Shown here: one piece after another, positions 45,674 to 53,931 of the stretch
Numbering within the stretch: the first letter of the stretch is position 1
Layout of the letters: the number at the start of each line of letters is the position of its first letter
Assembly (NCBI GenBank): GCA_965262305.1
Contig: CBDHEY010000004.1
Location: 1,302,001 to 1,366,000 of the forward strand
Reading direction: 5' to 3'
DNA: 64,000 nucleotides
Source of the DNA: CBDHEY01 sp965262305
GTDB taxonomy: Bacteria; Pseudomonadota; Gammaproteobacteria; Pseudomonadales; Cellvibrionaceae
Program-made: the position numbers and the translations under genes
The notes under the pieces: generated by a model
Told to the model about the DNA's origin: nothing
Database searches by the model: none
Seen by the model: the letters and a program-made list of their open reading frames with translations, nothing else

Positions 45674-46594
45674 TTAATCGTTGTAACGGTTAATAAGGTT
45701 CTGCTTTGGCTTCAAATAAGACTTTGGTAAGTAAGGATTTGTTAACTCGATTATCGTGCGATTTTTGAGGTTAAACTTTTTTATCTCTGAACCAAAATGT
45801 TTATCAAATAATTTGTCTAACATTCCTGACTCATTCATAATCTTCATTCCATCGGTAATTCGTAAGATAAGTTTAGGAAATCGTTTATTGGCCTGAAAAT
45901 AAATTGGAGAGGGGTAGTATATGAGTTTTGAGTTTTCGATGGTTAGCTCATCAAATTTTTGGCTCACTGATGAATGAATTTCAGTTATTTCTAAAAGACC
46001 TAATGGAAAATAATCAAATCTTTTTGCCTTTAGCATTGGATAAATGTTATGGATGAGAGTAGGTTTTTCTACTTCAATTCCATTGTGTTCAAGAATATCA
46101 ACATCCGCCCAGCCTTTTACTTGTGCGGCTTTTAGTTTTTTAAATTCTAAAAAGGATCGTGCGTCATTGAAATATTTTTGATTTGATTTATGGATCAATA
46201 AAATACGATAGCCATTGGAATTTTTTAGGATAGGATAGTTTATTCTCACCATGTTGTAGTCTTCTGGTTTCTCCCAGTTCACTGCGCCCCAAGATAGATT
46301 GATTAACTCTCCTTTGCTTAAGGTTTGTAGATAGCGTTTTGTGCTCCAGTTCTTTGTGTTTGTCACAAAATTCAGTTGATATGGGCCGTAGTCATGGATT
46401 GTTGCGTCAAGAAGCTGTTCCAGCAGTTCCTTTTGATAGGCTTGTTTCAATCCGAATTCAATTTGACCGTAGTTGACTATTTGGGTTTTTAAAGTAGGGT
46501 TTGTTTCTGTAACAGAATGAGAAAAGCCAGAGCTAGATAAAACTGTAACGATTAAGAAAAAAGAAAGTGTTTTTTTTAAAAAAAAAGTCGACAT
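45674..46594 (-). CDS. Periplasmic solute-binding-like protein (SBP family 3 type)
   Basis: 306 residues. Signal peptide (1 to about 26). The body resembles family 3 extracellular solute-binding proteins: a YQLNFVTNTKNWSTKRYLQTLSKGEL segment followed by INLSWGAVNWEKPEDY, then FLEFKKLKAAQVKGWADVDILEHNGIEV, then a C-terminal IMNESGMLDKLFDKHFG. No permease or ATPase genes are beside it, so it may sense rather than transport (inference). Convergent with the orphan gene. Confidence 0.7.
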   Translation of the reverse strand: MSTFFLKKTLSFFLIVTVLSSSGFSHSVTETNPTLKTQIVNYGQIEFGLKQAYQKELLEQLLDATIHDYGPYQLNFVTNTKNWSTKRYLQTLSKGELINLSWGAVNWEKPEDYNMVRINYPILKNSNGYRILLIHKSNQKYFNDARSFLEFKKLKAAQVKGWADVDILEHNGIEVEKPTLIHNIYPMLKAKRFDYFPLGLLEITEIHSSVSQKFDELTIENSKLIYYPSPIYFQANKRFPKLILRITDGMKIMNESGMLDKLFDKHFGSEIKKFNLKNRTIIELTNPYLPKSYLKPKQNLINRYND

Positions 46595-46680
46595 AAAAAT
46601 GCTTTACGAACTCGTTCAGTATTTTATTTTTATATATATTTTACATGTGAACTAAATCGGTTTCCATTATTATAAATGGT

Positions 46681-47454
46681 TTAGTTTATATATCGTGTTG
46701 CCCAGCTAGCGATTACGTTGGCAACATACACTGCGTCAACTCTTTTAGATAATAGATGGTCAGCATCTTCCAGGCTTACAAAACTTTTTGGGTGCTTAGC
46801 CGCCATATAGATTTTTTCCGCTTCTTTGATTGATACTGTTGCATCCGTTGGTGAATGAAAGATTAACAATGCAGGCTTCAATTCCGCGATACTTTCAATA
46901 GTCACTGATCTGCGAATGTCATCAAGAAATTGCTTTTTAATAACAAAGGTTCGCCCCGCTAAATCTACTTCTGCTTTGCCTTGAGTTTCAATTTGGTTAA
47001 TGTCGCAACTAAACTGTGCAGCAACATGTTCTGGGTCTGCGGGTGAACCAATGGTGACTACACCGCGGATTTCTGGGATGTGGTGGGCTGCTGCTAAAAC
47101 TGCTGTTCCACCTAAACTATGGCCAATTAACAGATGGGGAGCTTCGTGGTCTTCTCTAAGATAGTTCGCTGCAGCAATTAAATCGCCGACATTAGAGGAA
47201 AAATTGGTGTTTGAGAAGTCTCCATCGCTTCCTCCTAAGCCGGTAAAGTCAAACCTCAAAACAGCAAATCCATGATCTACCAGTGCTCTAGCAATGCGTG
47301 AGGCCGATGCGATATCTTTACCGCAGGTGAAACAATGTGCCATGAGCGCATAAGCTGTGGGTTCTTCGTAGTCATTTTCGTCGGGTTGTTCCAAGAGGCC
47401 CGCAAGTTGCTCTCCAAGTCTTCCTTCGAACGTAAATTTAGTGCGTTTTACCAT
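46681..47454 (-). CDS. Alpha/beta hydrolase (of the type usually fused to OsmC)
   Basis: 257 residues; GGAGG lies upstream of the ATG. Serine hydrolase with nucleophile Ser113 in GHSLGG, the acid in FHSPTDATVSI and the His in DADHLLS. The N-terminal segment YALMAHCFTCGKDIASASRIARAL and FDFTGLGGSDGDFSNTNFSSN is characteristic of the family that in many bacteria is fused to a C-terminal OsmC domain (about 400 residues); here the protein ends after the hydrolase. Substrate unknown. Confidence 0.85.
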   Translation of the reverse strand: MVKRTKFTFEGRLGEQLAGLLEQPDENDYEEPTAYALMAHCFTCGKDIASASRIARALVDHGFAVLRFDFTGLGGSDGDFSNTNFSSNVGDLIAAANYLREDHEAPHLLIGHSLGGTAVLAAAHHIPEIRGVVTIGSPADPEHVAAQFSCDINQIETQGKAEVDLAGRTFVIKKQFLDDIRRSVTIESIAELKPALLIFHSPTDATVSIKEAEKIYMAAKHPKSFVSLEDADHLLSKRVDAVYVANVIASWATRYIN

Positions 47455-47563
47455 TTTTCGCCCACCTCCAGTTTAAGTAATCTAGGGGTCGTATTTAATA
47501 ATTTTAGACTAATTCAAGCGAGTTTAGTTTGAATGTGCGGCCTAAAAGCAATACTTTGGATAG

Positions 47564-48241
47564 TTATCTTAGTTCAGAGGTTCTCTTAATAAAGTTACTG
47601 TTACCTTTTAGGTGGGCGATCGAATGGACTTTTAGAGGATGTTGAATTGTTTTCCAATAGGTTATTTTATTTTTTATATTTGTTATGGGGAAATCGGCGT
47701 AATGGCCATGTATTTCTAGAAATTCCAGTAGCTGTTTGCAGCTATTGAGGGTGGACACATCAATTGAAAGTAACGCATCATGTTTGTTTGAAAAGAAGTT
47801 TTTTACCCTCTGCTTGTGCCGATTATAACAATTGATAAGGCGGTTTGTTGATATTACTTCGTCGAACTGGGTATCTTGATGTTTATCACTAATCTCAAAA
47901 ATTGATTGATAGCTTTCTTTTAAGAGGGGATAGAACCCTCCTTCAGAGCGCACCAAATTCTTATTCATTCGTTTAAGGAGCCGTTCAATTGATGGTAGCC
48001 ATCCATCTAGATTTCTTTCTAGAAGAACGAATTTTGAGTTTGGATAGATTTCGTAAAGCACTTCATAGTCAGAAAAGATTGGCACGTCAGCAAGCACCTG
48101 TGCTTTTGCAAAGCATTCTTTAGTGAATGCGGTATGGGCCACATGTAAGTTGCTCTCTAATAGCCTGATACATACGCTTGTTGTGCCAGTTCGCGGCAAT
48201 CCAACAATAAAAACTTTATTCCATTTCGGAGTTGGAAGCAT
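47564..48241 (-). CDS. Sulfotransferase family protein
   Basis: 225 residues. The PAPS 5'-phosphosulfate loop is VGLPRTGTTSV (14-24). The segment SKFVLLERNLDGWLPSIERLLKRM fits the 3'-phosphate binding region. Shorter than most bacterial sulfotransferases (250-300) but with no visible break. Likely transfers sulfate to a small molecule or glycan; the acceptor is unknown. Divergence from surrounding housekeeping genes and lack of partners suggest an accessory gene. Confidence 0.78.
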   Translation of the reverse strand: MLPTPKWNKVFIVGLPRTGTTSVCIRLLESNLHVAHTAFTKECFAKAQVLADVPIFSDYEVLYEIYPNSKFVLLERNLDGWLPSIERLLKRMNKNLVRSEGGFYPLLKESYQSIFEISDKHQDTQFDEVISTNRLINCYNRHKQRVKNFFSNKHDALLSIDVSTLNSCKQLLEFLEIHGHYADFPITNIKNKITYWKTIQHPLKVHSIAHLKGNSNFIKRTSELR

Positions 48242-48311
48242 ATCAGATGCCCATTTTGGATGCGGGAGTTTTCGCTTAAAAATTCGCAGTTATCGTGTTA
48301 ATTCTTTGGAG

Positions 48312-49037
48312 TTAAAAATCTCCCCATAGCGTCTGTGCGGCAGAAAGTGCGACAATTGGTGCTGTTTCCGTGCGTAATACTCTTGGTCCCAGCGTAAGCG
48401 GTGAAAAACGTTTAGCGGAGGCTCTTTGAATTTCATCGTCAGATAATCCACCTTCAGGACCCACTAGTAATACGACAGATTTTGGTCTTTCAAAATCAGA
48501 AACTCTTTTTTCACTACGATGATGTAAAACCAAACAAAGGCCTGAATTTTCCTTGTCAATAAAATCGTCAAATTTCGTGAGAGTATTCAGTTTTGGAAGT
48601 TGATTTCTTTCGGATTGTTCGCATGCGCTGACACAAATAGCTTGCCAGTGTTGGTTTTTTCTTTCGTATTTTTCTTTAGAGATTTTTACTTCGGTTCTTT
48701 CTGTGATGAGAGGTGTTATTTCTGTTACACCGAGTTCTGTCGCTTTTTGTAGTACCCAGTCAAATCTTTCGCCGCGAGATAGCCCTATCCCCAAGTGTGT
48801 ATTTAAATCAGACTCGCAGTGTATGTCAAAAAATTCCGTGGTTTTTATGGTGGCGATTTTTTTCGTTTCTTGAACCAGTGTAGCGGAGTATTCTCCGCCT
48901 TGGCCATCGAATATCACTAGCTCGCGCCCGACTTCCATTCGTAACACTTTTAACAAGTAATGAGACGTAGAATCTGAAAGTTGTATCTCGTTATCTAACT
49001 CTAATTGAGTCGAAGTATATATGCGTGGAATGCGCAT
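48312..49037 (-). CDS. rsmE: 16S rRNA (uracil(1498)-N3)-methyltransferase
   Basis: 241 residues. SPOUT-class enzyme that methylates U1498 of 16S rRNA. N-terminal PUA-like domain (1-70) with SHYLLKVLRMEVGREL; knotted domain with VLLVGPEGGLSDDEI and the final LGPRVLRTETAPIVALS. Lies 28 nt after metF on the same strand, at the end of the methionine-cycle cluster. Confidence 0.96.
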   Translation of the reverse strand: MRIPRIYTSTQLELDNEIQLSDSTSHYLLKVLRMEVGRELVIFDGQGGEYSATLVQETKKIATIKTTEFFDIHCESDLNTHLGIGLSRGERFDWVLQKATELGVTEITPLITERTEVKISKEKYERKNQHWQAICVSACEQSERNQLPKLNTLTKFDDFIDKENSGLCLVLHHRSEKRVSDFERPKSVVLLVGPEGGLSDDEIQRASAKRFSPLTLGPRVLRTETAPIVALSAAQTLWGDF

Positions 49038-49064
49038 TGCTGACTACCAACATAATCTGTGAGA

Positions 49065-49913
49065 CTAATTAAAAATACCGAGATTATGAATTATTTTTCG
49101 TGTGGGTTCTACTTGGTTCATGGTGTAAAAGTGAATTCCAGGAGCGCCATTTTCAAGTAAAATGTCGCATAAATCAGTCACCAAGTCTACTCCAAAAGCG
49201 GTGATGCTCTCTACGTCGTCATCATATTGCTCTAATCTTTTTGCAATCCAACGTGGAATATCTGCACCACAATTTGCACTAAACCTTGCTAAGTTTTTAA
49301 AATTCGTAATGGGCATGATTCCTGGGATAATTGGTTTATCTATCCCTGCTTTTTCACATTGATCCATGAAGTAGAAAAAAGCATCTGGTGAATAAAAGTA
49401 CTGTGAAATTCCACTGTCAGCACCAGCATCAAACTTTTTCTTTAAATAATGAATGTCTTCATCATAAGATTTCGCTTCCGGGTGTATTTCTGGATAGCAA
49501 GCCACCTCTAAATGAAAGTGATCTCCGAAATGTTCGCGAATAAAACTGACGAGCTCACTGGCATAGACTAACTGCATTCCACCGCCAACACCGGAAGGTA
49601 TATCTCCGCGAAGTGCAACAATTCTTGTGACTCCTTCAGTTTTGTATTCCTGCAAAAGTGACTTCATTGAATCGGCATCGTCGCCACCGAAAGACAGATG
49701 TGGTGCGGTATTAAACCCTTCTTTTATCATTTTAGAGACAATGCCTTTGGTATTATCTCGAGTTGATCCTCCCGCACCATAAGTAACAGAAAAGAATTCT
49801 GGCGATAAGTCACCTAACGTTTGTCTAACAGATACAAGTTTATCTCGACCCGCTTCAGTTTTTGGGGGAAAAAATTCGAAGCTTAGTCTCGGGCGTTTAT
49901 TGTCCATAATCAT
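49065..49913 (-). CDS. metF: 5,10-methylenetetrahydrofolate reductase
   Basis: 282 residues. FAD enzyme that makes 5-methyl-THF for methionine synthesis. Begins RLSFEFFPPKTEAGRDKL and contains SVTYGAGGST, the flavin/folate-binding signatures, and ALRGDIPSG. It follows ahcY after 111 nt, a gap containing a large hairpin. Together with ahcY and metK it closes the SAM cycle. Confidence 0.96.
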   Translation of the reverse strand: MIMDNKRPRLSFEFFPPKTEAGRDKLVSVRQTLGDLSPEFFSVTYGAGGSTRDNTKGIVSKMIKEGFNTAPHLSFGGDDADSMKSLLQEYKTEGVTRIVALRGDIPSGVGGGMQLVYASELVSFIREHFGDHFHLEVACYPEIHPEAKSYDEDIHYLKKKFDAGADSGISQYFYSPDAFFYFMDQCEKAGIDKPIIPGIMPITNFKNLARFSANCGADIPRWIAKRLEQYDDDVESITAFGVDLVTDLCDILLENGAPGIHFYTMNQVEPTRKIIHNLGIFN

Positions 49914-49953
49914 AATAAACCTTTTTTGGTCGGTTAATTATTTGAGAAATCTT

Positions 49954-49987
49954 GAATAGGGAAAAGCCGTTAGGCTTCTTCCTATTC
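49954..49987 (-). repeat. Large stem-loop in the ahcY-metF gap
   Basis: Arms of 15 nt (49954-49968 and 49973-49987) pair at 13 of 15 positions plus one G-T, with loop GTTA. On the transcribed (minus) strand it is not followed by a T-tract, so it is more likely an attenuation, RNA-processing or mRNA-stability element than a full terminator. Confidence 0.55.
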
Positions 49988-50024
49988 AATGTAACTCCAT
50001 GATATTTGATTTAGAGTTACTTGA

Positions 50025-51413
50025 TTAATACTTATAAGATTCTGGTTTATATGGGCCTTCAACTGGAACCTTGATGTAATCAGCTTGAACTTGGGTAAGT
50101 TTTGTGATGACACCACCAAACCCTTCGACCATATCTTTTGCTACTTCTTCATCGAGTTTCTTCGGAAGCACTTTTACATATAATGAATCTGATTTTTGTT
50201 CGGTAGCCAGGTTCGCGAACTTGGCTTCATAAAGATAAATTTGAGCCAAAACTTGGTTTGCAAATGAGCCGTCCATAATCCGTGAAGGATGACCTGTCGC
50301 ATTTCCAAGGTTCACTAGTCGCCCTTCTGATAAGAGAATCAAATGATCATTTTCTGCTTGGTTTCGATATATCTTATGAACCTGAGGTTTAACTTCTTCC
50401 CACTCCCAGTTTTGTCGCATGTAAGCTGTATCGATTTCGTTGTCGAAGTGGCCAATGTTACACACGACCGCACCATTTTTAAGCTTTTGTAGCATGTTGG
50501 CATCACATACGTTTGAATTGCCGGTGGTAGTGACGATTAAATCCGTTGTACCTAGTAGCTGTTCATCAATACAACTTAACTCACCAGTATTCTCTCCGTT
50601 GATGTAGGGTGATACAACTTCAAAACCGTCCATACAGGCTTGCATTGCACAAATTGGATCGATTTCTGTGACTTTAACAATCATACCTTCTTGTCTAAGC
50701 GAAGCGGCCGAGCCCTTGCCAACATCGCCATAGCCGACCACTAATGCCTTTTTGCCTGATAACAAATGATCGGTACCGCGTTTGATTGCATCATTCAAAC
50801 TGTGTCTACAGCCATATTTGTTATCGTTTTTCGATTTAGTCACTGCGTCGTTTACGTTAATTGCGGGTACTTTTAATGAGCCTTTCTCTAGCATTTCGAG
50901 CAGGCGATGTACGCCAGTCGTTGTTTCTTCAGAGATCCCGTGGATTTTATCCAATTGATCTGAATACTTATCGTGCATAACAAGAGTTAGGTCTCCGCCA
51001 TCATCTAGGATCATGTTTGAATCCCATACTTCGCCATCTTTTAAAATGGTTTGCTCGATACACCACCAAAATTCTTCTTCTGTTTCACCTTTCCAAGCAA
51101 AAACGGGTATGCCTGCAGCAGCAATAGCGGCTGCGGCATGATCTTGCGTAGAAAAAATATTACATGATGACCATCTTACTTCTGCGCCAAGTTCAACAAG
51201 TGTTTCAATTAGCACGGCTGTTTGGATCGTCATGTGAATACAACCCATAATTTTTGCACCTGCTAGGGGTTTACTTGCAGCATATTTTCGACGCAAAGCC
51301 ATTAGCGCGGGCATTTCACCTTCTGCAATATCAATTTCTTTTCTGCCCCATTCGGCGGCTTGTTTAAATTCTTGCTCTGTTTCTGCTGCTACTTTGTAAT
51401 CTGTAAATGACAT
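50025..51413 (-). CDS. ahcY: Adenosylhomocysteinase
   Basis: 462 residues. Splits S-adenosylhomocysteine to adenosine and homocysteine with bound NAD. Signatures visible: GAEVRWSSCNIFSTQDHAAAA near residue 80, the NAD-binding VGYGDVGKGSAASLR, and the C-terminal PEYKY-like end (PESYKY). Second enzyme in the ArsR-MT, metK, ahcY, metF run. Confidence 0.97.
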   Translation of the reverse strand: MSFTDYKVAAETEQEFKQAAEWGRKEIDIAEGEMPALMALRRKYAASKPLAGAKIMGCIHMTIQTAVLIETLVELGAEVRWSSCNIFSTQDHAAAAIAAAGIPVFAWKGETEEEFWWCIEQTILKDGEVWDSNMILDDGGDLTLVMHDKYSDQLDKIHGISEETTTGVHRLLEMLEKGSLKVPAINVNDAVTKSKNDNKYGCRHSLNDAIKRGTDHLLSGKKALVVGYGDVGKGSAASLRQEGMIVKVTEIDPICAMQACMDGFEVVSPYINGENTGELSCIDEQLLGTTDLIVTTTGNSNVCDANMLQKLKNGAVVCNIGHFDNEIDTAYMRQNWEWEEVKPQVHKIYRNQAENDHLILLSEGRLVNLGNATGHPSRIMDGSFANQVLAQIYLYEAKFANLATEQKSDSLYVKVLPKKLDEEVAKDMVEGFGGVITKLTQVQADYIKVPVEGPYKPESYKY

Positions 51414-51469
51414 TTTTTATCTCTCTCAATTAAGCTTTATAGGTTTTTCGCTTACTTTCTATTTTTGGA

Positions 51470-52624
51470 TTAAAGAGCTTTTTTCAAAAGCTCGGCTTTG
51501 TCTGTCGCTTCCCAAGAAAATTCTTGTTCCTCTCGACCAAAATGGCCATAAGCTGCAGTAGCTTGATAAATGGGGCGCTTCAAATTGAGCATATCAACTA
51601 GTCCTCCAGCACGAAGGTCAAAATGTTCGCGCACAAGATTTGATATTTCTATATCACTTAGCTTTCCAGTTCCGAAAGTGTTGATCGAAATAGAAGTCGG
51701 TTCAGCCACTCCAATCGCATAGGAAACTTGAATTTCACATCGATCAGCTAGGCCGGCGGCTACAATATTTTTAGCTACGTAGCGTCCTGCGTAAGCCGCT
51801 GAACGATCTACTTTTGAAGGATCCTTTCCTGAAAAAGCGCCCCCGCCGTGACGGGCCATGCCACCATAGGTATCGACGATAATTTTTCTACCGGTTAATC
51901 CACAGTCACCGACAGGGCCACCAATAATAAACTGTCCTGTTGGATTAATATGGTATTTGGTTTCTGTGTGCAGCCAAGCTTCAGGTAGTACTGGTTTGAT
52001 AATCTGCTCCAATACGGCTTCACGGATATCTTCCTGACTAATCTCTGGGTTATGTTGAGTGGATAGCACAACTGCATCAACCGCCACGGGTTTGCCATCT
52101 TCATAACGCAAGGTGACTTGGCTTTTAGCATCTGGTCTTAGCCAGTTAAGCGTGCCGTTTTTTCTTAGCTTAGCTTGGCGTTCAACAAGTCTGTGAGAGT
52201 AATAAATTGGCGCTGGCATAAAAACGTCTGTTTCATTAGTCGCATAGCCGAACATTAAACCCTGATCACCTGCGCCCTGGTCCTTGTTTTCACCTTCATC
52301 AACACCCATAGCGATATCGCCAGACTGTTTACCAATAGCATTAAGCACTGCACACGATGCCCCATCAAACCCGACATCACTTGAGTCGTAACCTATATCT
52401 AAAATGACTTGCCTTACAATATCTTCTAAATCGACATAAGTATTTGTGCGTACTTCACCTGCAATAATAGCCATACCGGTTTTCACCAGGGTTTCTACAG
52501 CAACTCGCGAGTGTGGATCTTCTTTTAACATCGCATCAAGTACGGCATCAGAAATTTGATCTGCCATTTTATCTGGATGGCCTTCGGAAACTGATTCTGA
52601 AGTAAAAATGGAATATTCAGACAT
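51470..52624 (-). CDS. metK: S-adenosylmethionine synthetase
   Basis: 384 residues. Makes SAM from ATP and methionine. Signatures: FTSESVSEGHPDKMADQISDAVLD at the N terminus, GAGDQGLMFGYA, and GGGAFSGKDPSKVDRSAAY. It starts 17 nt after the ArsR-methyltransferase gene, so the regulator probably shares its transcript. Confidence 0.98.
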   Translation of the reverse strand: MSEYSIFTSESVSEGHPDKMADQISDAVLDAMLKEDPHSRVAVETLVKTGMAIIAGEVRTNTYVDLEDIVRQVILDIGYDSSDVGFDGASCAVLNAIGKQSGDIAMGVDEGENKDQGAGDQGLMFGYATNETDVFMPAPIYYSHRLVERQAKLRKNGTLNWLRPDAKSQVTLRYEDGKPVAVDAVVLSTQHNPEISQEDIREAVLEQIIKPVLPEAWLHTETKYHINPTGQFIIGGPVGDCGLTGRKIIVDTYGGMARHGGGAFSGKDPSKVDRSAAYAGRYVAKNIVAAGLADRCEIQVSYAIGVAEPTSISINTFGTGKLSDIEISNLVREHFDLRAGGLVDMLNLKRPIYQATAAYGHFGREEQEFSWEATDKAELLKKAL

Positions 52625-52641
52625 AGGTCTTTGCTCCTAAC

Positions 52642-53619
52642 TTACGGTTTTATAAATTGACGAATTTGAATTTGAAAGCCATTGCGTAAAGCAAAATAAT
52701 CGCTTTGGCCAGAAATTAATTGAAATTGTTCAGCCCACTCATTGAGCTCATTGGGATCGAACCCTAGCCATTGATCACCGCAGGCACTTCTCGCCCAATC
52801 TTGATCATGTTGCGTGAGATCACACACAATAAATGATCCACCCGTAATTAATGTATGAGCAACATCCTCAAATATTTGAATCGGCGATGGCGTGTGGTGT
52901 AAAACCATATTTGCAACTACACATGAAAAAGTGTTTTTATTTTCTTTGCAATAGCGAGTGTCGCCGTGCATAAATTTTATATTTTTCTTTGATGAATTAT
53001 TTTTTTTTGCTTCTTCTAATAAAGAGAGATTGTTGTCCAGTGCAACTACCTGATCAAATTGACTACTAAAAAAGTTCAGAAATTCACCAGAGCCCGGCCC
53101 AATCTCAAGTGCAAGATAAGGTTTATCAATTTGGATGTTCTTGACCAAGGTTTCGACATGATGGCCGTATACTTCGTAAGCAGCTATCAATTCTTGCTGT
53201 TCATGGAGTTGAGATGCATGAGTTGAGAAAAATTCCTTGGAAACTTCTGCGCGTTTTAAAAAGGTTTTCTCAATGCCTGCGGAAATTGATTCAGATATAG
53301 GAAGCTGATCTGAAGACGCAAAGATCGAGCTTATTAATTCATAGTATTCGCTGTTTCGTGAAAGCGCCGCGCGGCGGTAGAAAATCGAATTTCCTTCTCT
53401 TCGAGTAGATAAAAGGCCACATTGAGAAAGAATTTTTAGGTGATGACTCATACCGGATTGTTTGACGCCAAAGATATCCGCCAACTCTAAAACGCCAAAG
53501 GAATCGTTGGAGAGGGCTCGAATAACTTCAAGCCGCAGAGGATCTGCACCTGCTTTCAACAGATTCGCGAGATAATCTACTTTTGAAATGGTTGTTTTTT
53601 CGGCAGCTAAACTGTTCAT
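52642..53619 (-). CDS. ArsR-type regulator fused to SAM-dependent methyltransferase domain
   Basis: 325 residues. The N-terminal ArsR winged helix (about 20-95) has recognition region GVLELADIFGVKQSGMSHHLK (42-62). The C-terminal class I methyltransferase domain has motif I LEIGPGSGEF (171-180) and later HGDTRY. Proteins of this architecture sit next to metK/tkt in Pseudomonas; ArsR-family SahR regulators are known to control the SAM cycle through S-adenosylhomocysteine. By context this one probably represses the metK-ahcY-metF cluster. Start codon lies 21 bp from the palindrome at 53641-53676. Confidence 0.88.
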   Translation of the reverse strand: MNSLAAEKTTISKVDYLANLLKAGADPLRLEVIRALSNDSFGVLELADIFGVKQSGMSHHLKILSQCGLLSTRREGNSIFYRRAALSRNSEYYELISSIFASSDQLPISESISAGIEKTFLKRAEVSKEFFSTHASQLHEQQELIAAYEVYGHHVETLVKNIQIDKPYLALEIGPGSGEFLNFFSSQFDQVVALDNNLSLLEEAKKNNSSKKNIKFMHGDTRYCKENKNTFSCVVANMVLHHTPSPIQIFEDVAHTLITGGSFIVCDLTQHDQDWARSACGDQWLGFDPNELNEWAEQFQLISGQSDYFALRNGFQIQIRQFIKP

Positions 53620-53640
53620 TGGGTAAAGTTTAGCAGTTAG

Positions 53641-53676
53641 AAAAACCTATATCAAAATATTTTGATATAGGTTTTT
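53641..53676. promoter_or_regulatory. Perfect 36-bp palindrome, probable operator of the SAM-cycle cluster
   Basis: Every base from 53641 to 53676 pairs with its mirror across the centre (53658/53659). The core reads ATATCAAAATATTTTGATAT. It lies 21 bp before the ArsR-methyltransferase start and about 255 bp before tkt, in the 312-bp divergent region 53620-53931. Core shape and context match an ArsR/SahR-type site. It could also form a hairpin in RNA, but it precedes, not follows, both genes. The rest of the gap holds the direct repeat AAAAAAGCGT twice near 53795-53815. Confidence 0.75.
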
Positions 53677-53931
53677 GTTTGGGCGATTTTAGTGGTTATA
53701 TATTGCTTGAATACACGATAATTATAATGTCTAACATTACTGTAAAAATTCGTCGAAGCTAAAAAAGGTGTCAAGAAAGTTGATACGTGGCCAAAAAAGC
53801 GTCAAAAAAGCGTAATATTTGGTGGTATAAAACGAAAAAGTGAAACAAATCCTTTGTAAGGTTTACGTTTTATTCGCATTCCTTCAAAATACGCAACCCA
53901 AAATTTGACCAATCTTAGGAGAATATCGCTG

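Noticed and set aside
51413..51470. Possible SAH or SAM riboswitch before ahcY or metK.
   Set aside because: The gaps (56 and 17 nt) are too short for a riboswitch and show no conserved core; control by the ArsR-type regulator explains the context better.
53795..53815. Direct repeat AAAAAAGCGT twice before tkt, considered as a start of a repeat array.
   Set aside because: Only two copies, no regular spacers; not a CRISPR or an origin iteron set.
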